Source: Candidatus Krumholzibacteriia bacterium
GTDB taxonomy: Bacteria; Krumholzibacteriota; Krumholzibacteriia; LZORAL124-64-63
DNA length: 5,585 nucleotides
Direction of reading: 5' to 3'
NCBI GenBank assembly: GCA_014859985.1
Contig: JACZKN010000155.1
Span: 1-5,585 of the forward strand
The position numbers and the translations under genes are program-made. Under the pieces are notes generated by a model. The model worked only from the letters and a program-made list of their open reading frames with translations. It was not told the DNA's origin and made no database searches. Shown in pieces: positions 1 to 5,585 of this stretch (positions within the stretch are counted from its first letter, which is position 1; every line of letters begins with the position of its first letter).

Positions 1-94
1 GCTCCTGCAGGCGCCCGTCCGGCCCGGAGAATTCGAGGAACGCCCCGTCCACCTCCAGGTGGTCGATCAGCAGGTGGGGCAGGCGCGGCGGTCC
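1..94 (-). other. Reverse-strand duplicate of a tamB coding fragment
   Basis: Read on the minus strand from 94 to 2, this segment encodes the same 31 residues that the plus strand encodes at 114-206 (beginning GPPRLPHLLIDHLEVDG). It has no start codon or ribosome binding site of its own and stops at the window edge. It is best treated as the copied arm of the inverted repeat and not as a gene. Open frames that cross it on the plus strand, such as the one from 59 to 547, give low-complexity Arg/Gly/Pro-rich translations and are not supported. Confidence 0.85.
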
Positions 95-207
95 TGCGGC
101 GCGGGACGCCGCCGGACCGCCGCGCCTGCCCCACCTGCTGATCGACCACCTGGAGGTGGACGGGGCGTTCCTCGAATTCTCCGGGCCGGACGGGCGCCTG
201 CAGGAGC
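1..207. repeat. Near-perfect inverted repeat at the window edge (probable fold-back artefact)
   Basis: Positions 1-94 are the exact reverse complement of 114-207; each base p pairs with base 208-p, and I checked every pair. The centre continues as an imperfect hairpin: 95 (T) and 113 (C) do not pair, 96-101 (GCGGCG) pairs with 107-112 (CGCCGC), and 102-106 is the loop. The right arm continues in frame into the tamB gene; the left arm starts at the first base of the window, so the repeat may extend further. Perfect identity, including synonymous positions, means the copy is very recent. A short native hairpin at the centre is what a snap-back priming event during amplification or library making would leave, and contig ends commonly carry such structures. 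A real inverted duplication or a hairpin chromosome end is possible but less likely, because the axis falls inside a conserved protein. Confidence 0.97.
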
Positions 208-3200
208 GCATCGCGCGGCTGGACCTCAAGGCCGCGGTGCGCTCGGACGGGGAGACGGTCCTGCTGCTGCGGGGCAGCGATGTGGAGTGGCAGACGCACG
301 CCAGCAGCCTGGGCGGCCTGCGCGGCGAGGTGCGCCTCGACGACCGGGGCATCAGCGCCGAGCAGCTCTCCGGAACCCTCAACGGCAATCCCGTGCGCGC
401 CGAGGGCACCCGCGGCTGGGACGGGAGCCTGGACCTGGCGGTCTCGGGACGGGGCGTCTCGGTGGCCGAGGTGGAGGACCTGATCGGCCAGACCATCGGC
501 TTCGTGGCCGCAGGGGACCTGGACGGGACCTTCGTCACCAGGGGTGACACCCTGGTCTACGCGGGGGTCTTCAGCGGCGAGCTCGAGGGCTTCCGCATGG
601 AACGCCTGGAGGGAAGCGCGCTGATCAGCGAGACCGAGGTGCTGCTGCAGGGCATGAGCGGCCGGGTCAACGGCGCCGGCTTCGACGGCGGCGGGCGCAT
701 CGACATCCGCGACCCGGCGAACGTGACCTTCGTGCTCGAGGGCGACGTCACGGACGTGGACCTGGCCAAGGGGCTGGTGCCGGGCGAGCAGGACCTGCCG
801 CCGACCGGCGGCCGCGGCCGCCTGCGCATCGAGCACGCCGACAATCCCGAGTGGACCCGGGTCAGCGGCGTCCTTTACGACGGCTTCGTCGACATCCTGC
901 CCTTCGACCAGTGCCTGGTGGACGTGACGGCCACGCCGGACACCGTGTACTTCGACCGCATCGAGGTGTGGTACCGGGACCTGCACGGGCTCCTGACCGG
1001 CGAGGCCGACGCGGCGGGCGTCTTCGCCGGCAACGTGAGCGCCACCAGCGAGGACCTGGGGAGCCTGCCCGCGGCTTGGGGCCTGCCCGCCCTGGGCGGG
1101 CGCCTGACCGGGCTGGGCGAAGTGTCCGGGCCGCTGGAGCGGCTGGGCTTCGCCGGCTGGCTGGACCTGCACGATTTCCGGGTGGGCGAGGTGGCCGCCG
1201 GGCGGGCCGAGGCCGCCCTGGTGGTGGACGACGTGCTGGGGGACCCGGCCGCCGAAGTGGGGGTCGACGGCGACGGCTTCAGCGTGGGCGGGGTGCCGCT
1301 GGGCCGCTTCACCCTGCGTGGCGGCGCCTCGCGGCAGGGGGCGCGGGTGGACAGCTTCCGCGCCGACCGGGGCGACACCTCCGTCGCCCTGCGGCTGGAC
1401 GCGGTCTTCACCGACAGCCTGCAGACCTTCTCGGTGGCGTCGTTCCGGGTGGCGCTCGAGGGCACGGACTGGGAGCTGCAGCAGCCGGTGGCGATCGGCG
1501 TGGGGGACGGGCTGCTGACCCTGGGGAACCTGGAGATCGCCTCGGACCAGGGTTCGGTGGCGGCCAGCGGGCGCTACGAGCGGGACGGCCGGGTGCGGGG
1601 TGCCCTGCAGGTGCAGGGCCTGGACCTGGGCCTGCTCGACCCCTTCGTGCGCACGGACCAGCCCCTGGCCGGGCGGTTGAGCGCCAACGTGATCGTCGAC
1701 GGCGCGACCGCCGAGCCCCAGGTGCACCTGACGGCCGAACTCACCGACGCCCCGTTCGCCCTGGCGCGGGTCGACTCGCTGCACCTGATGACCACCCTCA
1801 GCGAGGGCGTCTTCGACCTCCGCGAGCTGGACCTGCGCACCTCCTACGGGCGGGTGCAGGTCTCCGGGGCGGTGGCCCATCCGGGGACCGGGCCCCGGGA
1901 GTTCTGGCCGGGCGCGGGACTGGACCTGCGGCTGCTCTTCACGGACTGCGACTGGGCCTTCCTAGAGCAGTTCCGCCTGCCGGCCCTGGACCGGCTGGCC
2001 GGCACCTTCAGCGGCGACCTGACCCTGGCCGGCACCACCGACGCCCCCCTGTTCCGCGGCGAGATCGCGAGCGAGCCCTTCCACCTGCACTGGCTGCACC
2101 TGGACCGGCTGACGGGCCAGGTCTGGGCCGACAGTGACGCGCTGGTGCTGGGGGGGCTGCGGGGCAGCAAGTTCGGCCTGGCCCTGACCGGGCGCATCGA
2201 GGTACCCCTGGAGCTGGACCTGCTGAGCGAGCCCGTCACGCCCCTGGACGGCCCGTTCTACATGCAGCTGGAGATCCCCCCGGACAGCGACCTGGCCCCG
2301 TTGGCGGCGGCCACCAACGCGTTCGTGCAGGCCAGCGGCCGCGGCTCGGCTTCCGTGGTGATCAGCGGACCACTCTCGCATCCCCTCTACCAGGGCAGCT
2401 TGAGGATCCGGAACGCGGGCTTCGTGATCCGCAACCTGGAGGAGATCTACTACGAGACCTCCTGCGACGGCGAGTTCCGCGGCGACGAGCTGGTGGTCAA
2501 GAACATCCGCGGCCGCGAAGGCCTGCGGGGCCGCTTCAGCGGCGGCGGCCGGGTGGTCTTCGCCGGGCTCGAGCTGCGCACCTTCGACATCCGGCTGGAC
2601 GTGGACCGCTTCCTGGTGGCGTCGCTGCCGGACCTGCGGATGGTGGTCAGCGGCAAGGACGCGCGGCTGACCGGGGTCAAGGTGGGCCCGGACAGCCTGC
2701 TGGTGCCGAAGTTCAGCGGCAGCCTGGACGTCGTCAAGGGCCACTACACCGGCGACTTCAGCGAGACGGCCGGCGGCGTGGACCCCCTGCAGGCCACAGT
2801 GGCGCCCGACTGGCTGGCCGACCTGCGCCTGTCGGCCGAGCCGCGCAGCGCCCGCATCATCAACCGCGAGATGGAGCTGGACCTGGGCGGGGACCTGGAC
2901 CTGGTGCGGGACGAGGGCGGCCTGTACCTGCGCGGCACCCTGGACGTGAACGCGGGCCAGCTGATCGTCTTCTCCAACAAGTTCAAGGTGCTGCGGGGGC
3001 GCCTGGACTTCAGCCGCGCCCTGGGCTTCGACCCCCGGATGGACGTGGACGCCGAGACCAGCTACCGGCTGCGCAGCCAGTACTCCAGCAACAGCGTGGT
3101 CGAGCACATCGGCGTGCACGTGGGCGGCACCCTGCGCGAGCCGATCATCACCTTCACCAGCGAGCGGGGCTATAGCCGCGAGGCCATCCAGCGCATGCTC

Positions 3201-3581
3201 CTGGGGCTGGAGCCCTACGCCACGCCCGAGGGCGACACCGAGCGGCTGCGCAACACCGGCATCTCGGCGGGGTTCAACGTGATCGAGCGGGAGATCGCCC
3301 GGGAGCTGGCGCTGTTCGACACCTTCGAGATCGACCAGATCCAGCGCGAGCGCGAGACCGGCGGGACGGGGCTGGACCCGCTGATCGGCGTGGGCAAGTA
3401 CATCGGCAGCGACCTGTACCTGAAGTACGCCCAGGGCATCCGCCAGGACGACCGCGACGTGATCGTCGAGTACCAGATCAACCAGCACCTGCTCCTGCAG
3501 TCGGAGGTCCGCCGCCGGATCGACGAGAACCAGGGGCAGCCCACCTACAACCTGGACTTCAAGTACCGGTTCGAATACTAG
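96..3581 (+). CDS. tamB: TamB-family translocation/assembly module protein, N-terminus missing
   Basis: This is a large envelope protein of the AsmA/TamB superfamily. In characterised members it is anchored in the inner membrane, spans the periplasm as a long hydrophobic-grooved beta structure, and serves lipid transport to, or protein assembly in, the outer membrane, often with a BamA-like partner (TamA). What is visible: about 1,160 codons ending in TAG at 3579-3581, rich in alternating hydrophobic/polar strands. Numbering from the GTG at 156, recurring modules of the form G-rl-x-G-x(4)-P-x-x-G-x-l lie near residues 216-249, 310-344, 501-544, 611-652 and 724-761. The conserved C-terminal TamB (DUF490) region covers about 765-1141, with SGSLDVVKGHY near 855, GTLDVNAG at 927-934, NKFKVLRGRLDF just after it, and ERGYSREAIQRMLLG at 1003-1017. 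The last residues, YNLDFKYRFEY, end in an aromatic residue like a barrel strand. The frame is open to the window edge, so GTG 156 is not a convincing start: codons from 96 (AARDAAGPPRLPHLLIDHLEVDG) already read like the family. Signal anchor and N-terminal domain are absent (E. coli TamB has about 1,260 residues). The left boundary is placed at the inverted-repeat axis and is an estimate. Confidence 0.93.
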   Translation, partial: AARDAAGPPRLPHLLIDHLEVDGAFLEFSGPDGRLQERIARLDLKAAVRSDGETVLLLRGSDVEWQTHASSLGGLRGEVRLDDRGISAEQLSGTLNGNPVRAEGTRGWDGSLDLAVSGRGVSVAEVEDLIGQTIGFVAAGDLDGTFVTRGDTLVYAGVFSGELEGFRMERLEGSALISETEVLLQGMSGRVNGAGFDGGGRIDIRDPANVTFVLEGDVTDVDLAKGLVPGEQDLPPTGGRGRLRIEHADNPEWTRVSGVLYDGFVDILPFDQCLVDVTATPDTVYFDRIEVWYRDLHGLLTGEADAAGVFAGNVSATSEDLGSLPAAWGLPALGGRLTGLGEVSGPLERLGFAGWLDLHDFRVGEVAAGRAEAALVVDDVLGDPAAEVGVDGDGFSVGGVPLGRFTLRGGASRQGARVDSFRADRGDTSVALRLDAVFTDSLQTFSVASFRVALEGTDWELQQPVAIGVGDGLLTLGNLEIASDQGSVAASGRYERDGRVRGALQVQGLDLGLLDPFVRTDQPLAGRLSANVIVDGATAEPQVHLTAELTDAPFALARVDSLHLMTTLSEGVFDLRELDLRTSYGRVQVSGAVAHPGTGPREFWPGAGLDLRLLFTDCDWAFLEQFRLPALDRLAGTFSGDLTLAGTTDAPLFRGEIASEPFHLHWLHLDRLTGQVWADSDALVLGGLRGSKFGLALTGRIEVPLELDLLSEPVTPLDGPFYMQLEIPPDSDLAPLAAATNAFVQASGRGSASVVISGPLSHPLYQGSLRIRNAGFVIRNLEEIYYETSCDGEFRGDELVVKNIRGREGLRGRFSGGGRVVFAGLELRTFDIRLDVDRFLVASLPDLRMVVSGKDARLTGVKVGPDSLLVPKFSGSLDVVKGHYTGDFSETAGGVDPLQATVAPDWLADLRLSAEPRSARIINREMELDLGGDLDLVRDEGGLYLRGTLDVNAGQLIVFSNKFKVLRGRLDFSRALGFDPRMDVDAETSYRLRSQYSSNSVVEHIGVHVGGTLREPIITFTSERGYSREAIQRMLLGLEPYATPEGDTERLRNTGISAGFNVIEREIARELALFDTFEIDQIQRERETGGTGLDPLIGVGKYIGSDLYLKYAQGIRQDDRDVIVEYQINQHLLLQSEVRRRIDENQGQPTYNLDFKYRFEY

Positions 3582-3588
3582 GGCGGAG
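3581..3588 (+). promoter_or_regulatory. Shine-Dalgarno sequence of the helicase gene
   Basis: GGGCGGAG overlaps the last base of the tamB stop codon and contains GGAG at 3585-3588, five bases before the GTG at 3594. The tamB stop TAG lies in the same reading register, so GTG 3594 is the first possible start after it. This fixes the helicase start and suggests translation by reinitiation or coupling from tamB. The 12-base gap leaves no room for a promoter or terminator. Confidence 0.7.
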
Positions 3589-3593
3589 CGACC

Positions 3594-5585
3594 GTGGCCG
3601 ACATCCTCGCCAGCCTCAACGACGCCCAGCGCCGCGCGGTGACCGCCCCCGAGGGCCCGGTCCTGGTGGTGGCCGGCGCCGGCAGCGGCAAGACCCGCGT
3701 GCTGACCACCCGCGTCGCCTGGCTGCTGCAGGAGCACGGCGTGCATCCCGGAGGGATACTCGCCTACACCTTCACCAACCGCGCGGCGCGGGAGATGCGC
3801 GAGCGCGTCGGTCGCGACGTGGGCCAGGACCGGGCGCCCTTCTGGATCGGCACCTTCCACGCCACCGGCCTGAAGATCCTGCGCGCCGACGGCGCGCCCA
3901 TCGGCGTCGAGCGCGGCTTCTCCATCTTCGATACCGACGACAGCACGCGCCTCCTGAAACAGGTGATGGCCGACCGCAACGTCGACCCCAAGCAGTTCGC
4001 GCCGGGCGCCACCCGCGCGGTGATCTCCCGCTGGAAGAACGACGACACCGCGCCGCCGCAGGCCAAGAAGGAGGCCCGCTCCTTCGTGGAGGAGAAGTAC
4101 GCCGAGCTGTTCGAGCACTACGAGGCCGGCCTGCGCCGCTGCAACGCCCTGGACTTCGACGACCTGATCCTGCGCACGGTGCACCTGCTCGAGCAGCACG
4201 ACGAAACGCGCGAGAAGTACGCCTCCCGCTTCGGTCACGTGCTGGTGGACGAGTTCCAGGACACCAACCCGCTGCAGTTGGTCCTGGTCAAGCTGCTGTC
4301 GAGCTGGCACGGCAACGTCTTCGCCGTGGGCGACGACGACCAGTCCATCTACTCGTGGCGGGGCGCCCGGGTGGAGAACATGCTGGACTTCGACACCTAC
4401 TTCCCGGGCGCGGTGACCTTCCGCCTCGAGCAGAACTACCGCTCCACCGGCCACATCCTGGCCGCCGCCAACGGCGTCATCGCCCACAACAAGCGGCGCA
4501 AGGGCAAGAACCTGTGGACCGCCGACGGCGACGGGGACCTGCTGGTGGAGGAGGAGTTCCAGGACGACGAGGACGAGGCCGCCCGGGTGGTGGCCATCGT
4601 GCGGGCGGAGATGGAGGCCGGGCTCGATCGCGGCGACCTGACCGTCCTGTACCGCACCAACGCCCAGAGCCGCATCCTGGAGGATGCGCTGCGCCGGGCC
4701 CACCTGCCCTACCAGGTGGTCGGCAGCCTCCAGTTCTACGAGCGCAAGGAGGTGCGCGACCTGCTGGCCTACCTGAAGCTGGTGGCCAACCCCGCCGACG
4801 TGATCGCCCTGCAGCGGGTGATCAACGTGCCCCGGCGCAAGCTCGGCGATACCACCGTGGGCCGGCTGGTGGAGATCGCGACCGCCGCGGGCCTGACCCC
4901 GGGCCAGGCCGCCGCCGAGGCCGGCCTGCTCGAGCAGCAGATCGCGCCGGCCGCCTGCCGGCGCCTGCGCGAATTCTTCGACCAGGCCGCCCGCTGGCGC
5001 GCCCGCGCCCTTGAGCGACTGCCCGTGCACGAACTGATGCAGACGATTATCCGCGACACCGGCTACCTCGGCCACCTCGAGACCGACGACCCGGAGACCG
5101 CGGACGGCCGCGGCGAGAACGTGGCCGAACTGGTCAACGCCGCCGGGGCCTTCCACGAGCAGTCCGGCGGCGGCACCCTCGACCAGTTCCTCGAGCAGGT
5201 GGCGCTGGTCGCGGACCCGGACACGATCAAGGACGGCGAGGGCACGGTGCGCCTGATGACGGTGCACACGGCCAAGGGGCTGGAGTTCCCCGTGGTGATC
5301 ATCGCCGGCTGCGAGGACGACATCCTGCCCCACGTCAACAGCCGCGAGGACGAGGCCGGCCTGGAGGAGGAGCGCCGCCTCTTCTACGTGGCGCTAACCC
5401 GCGCCCGCCGCCGCGTCTACCTGCTGCACGCGGCGCGCCGCCGTCGCTTCGGCTCCTGGCAGGACAGCCTGCCGTCGCGCTTCCTGGCCGAGGTTCCCGC
5501 AGAGCGCATCGAGCGCCGCCGCCTGGACCGGGCCTGGGAGCAGCCGGTGGCCCGCGCCCTCTTCGGCAACGGCCCGGCCGCACCG
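3594..5585 (+). CDS. uvrD: UvrD/PcrA-type ATP-dependent 3'-5' DNA helicase, C-terminal end cut by the window
   Basis: This is a superfamily 1A DNA helicase that in the family unwinds DNA 3' to 5' using ATP, in nucleotide excision and mismatch repair, and clears recombinase filaments and stalled polymerase. It acts in the cytoplasm. The 664 visible codons carry every core motif: Q motif LNDAQRRAV (8-16), Walker A AGAGSGKT (27-34), motif Ia TFTNRAAREM (59-68), Ib GTFHA (86-90), the 1B-domain LDFDDLI (186-192), Walker B VDEFQDTN (218-225), motif III VGDDDQSIYSWRGA (245-258), motif IV FRLEQNYRST (276-285), motif V MTVHTAKGLEF (555-565) and motif VI EERRLFYVALTRAR (592-605), then PSRF at 627-630. 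Between motifs IV and V lies the mobile 2B domain, where the usual GIG motif reads KLG (416-418). E. coli UvrD has about 720 residues, so roughly 60-90 C-terminal residues are lost past the window, including any Tudor-like domain that binds RNA polymerase. Motif III followed by RVEN closely resembles E. coli UvrD, but UvrD and PcrA are orthologous groups and either name fits. GTG 3594 gives the expected short N-terminus before the Q motif. It lies 12 bases after tamB and is probably in one transcript with it. Confidence 0.97.
   Translation, partial: MADILASLNDAQRRAVTAPEGPVLVVAGAGSGKTRVLTTRVAWLLQEHGVHPGGILAYTFTNRAAREMRERVGRDVGQDRAPFWIGTFHATGLKILRADGAPIGVERGFSIFDTDDSTRLLKQVMADRNVDPKQFAPGATRAVISRWKNDDTAPPQAKKEARSFVEEKYAELFEHYEAGLRRCNALDFDDLILRTVHLLEQHDETREKYASRFGHVLVDEFQDTNPLQLVLVKLLSSWHGNVFAVGDDDQSIYSWRGARVENMLDFDTYFPGAVTFRLEQNYRSTGHILAAANGVIAHNKRRKGKNLWTADGDGDLLVEEEFQDDEDEAARVVAIVRAEMEAGLDRGDLTVLYRTNAQSRILEDALRRAHLPYQVVGSLQFYERKEVRDLLAYLKLVANPADVIALQRVINVPRRKLGDTTVGRLVEIATAAGLTPGQAAAEAGLLEQQIAPAACRRLREFFDQAARWRARALERLPVHELMQTIIRDTGYLGHLETDDPETADGRGENVAELVNAAGAFHEQSGGGTLDQFLEQVALVADPDTIKDGEGTVRLMTVHTAKGLEFPVVIIAGCEDDILPHVNSREDEAGLEEERRLFYVALTRARRRVYLLHAARRRRFGSWQDSLPSRFLAEVPAERIERRRLDRAWEQPVARALFGNGPAAP

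Noticed and set aside
1..207. Transcription terminator or regulatory hairpin
   Set aside because: The stem is far longer than a terminator, has no T-run after it, and one arm is conserved tamB coding sequence, so a fold-back copy explains it better.
851..2137. A 428-codon plus-strand frame inside tamB
   Set aside because: It is out of frame with a clearly conserved protein, is dominated by Arg, Gly, Pro and Ala, and shows no motif; it is a high-GC shadow.
3582..3593. Internal promoter for the helicase gene
   Set aside because: Only 12 non-coding bases exist, and I see no -35/-10-like pair in the GC-rich end of tamB.
2489..4872. Five copies of the E. coli Chi octamer GCTGGTGG on the + strand (2489, 4241, 4541, 4778, 4865)
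   Set aside because: All five are in-frame Leu-Val codons (CTG GTG G) preceded by a codon ending in G or C-rich context, which is expected in this composition; the Chi sequence of this organism is unknown.
4355..5014. A 219-codon plus-strand frame inside the helicase gene
   Set aside because: It overlaps helicase motifs III and IV and the 2B domain in another frame; the composition is Arg/Pro/Gly-rich with no ribosome binding site evidence.
1962..5333. A 1,123-codon open frame on the minus strand spanning the 3' part of tamB and most of the helicase gene
   Set aside because: Both real genes share one reading register and this frame is its exact codon-register antisense, where a stop arises only from TTA, CTA or TCA sense codons. 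These are nearly absent in such GC-rich genes: the frame is ended by the CTA Leu codon at 1962, and the next one lies at 5394. The translation is biased to H, V, Q, A, L and G, with no recognisable domain.

Overview
The window is GC-rich DNA (around 70% G+C by eye, with codon third positions almost always G or C) from a diderm, Gram-negative-type bacterium. A TamB-family envelope protein is found only in bacteria with an outer membrane, and the helicase next to it is a housekeeping bacterial type. The style of the TamB C-terminus and the base composition would suit a GC-rich FCB-group or deltaproteobacterial-type lineage. That placement is a weak inference, because no phylogenetic marker could be compared.

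Layout: (1) Positions 1-207 form a near-perfect inverted repeat. Its right arm is the 5' part of the visible tamB reading frame and its left arm is a reverse-complement copy of the same bases. Because it sits at the window edge inside a coding sequence, a fold-back assembly or amplification artefact is the likeliest cause, and the true upstream sequence (the tamB N-terminus) is missing. (2) From about 96 to 3581 on the + strand is a large TamB/AsmA-like protein lacking its N-terminus, with several repeated beta-rich modules and the conserved C-terminal TamB domain. (3) After a 12-base gap holding only a Shine-Dalgarno sequence, a UvrD/PcrA superfamily 1A DNA helicase starts with GTG at 3594 and runs off the window end after 664 codons. 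It carries a complete set of helicase motifs and lacks only its C-terminal tail.

The two genes are on the same strand, in the same reading register and almost touching, so they are probably co-transcribed. Their known roles (lipid transport or envelope assembly versus DNA repair) do not suggest a shared pathway. Coding density is essentially 100%. I see no RNA gene, mobile element, CRISPR array, internal promoter or terminator, and no undescribed system. The items most worth a second look are the terminal palindrome, the substituted GIG motif in the helicase 2B domain and the repeat architecture of the TamB protein.
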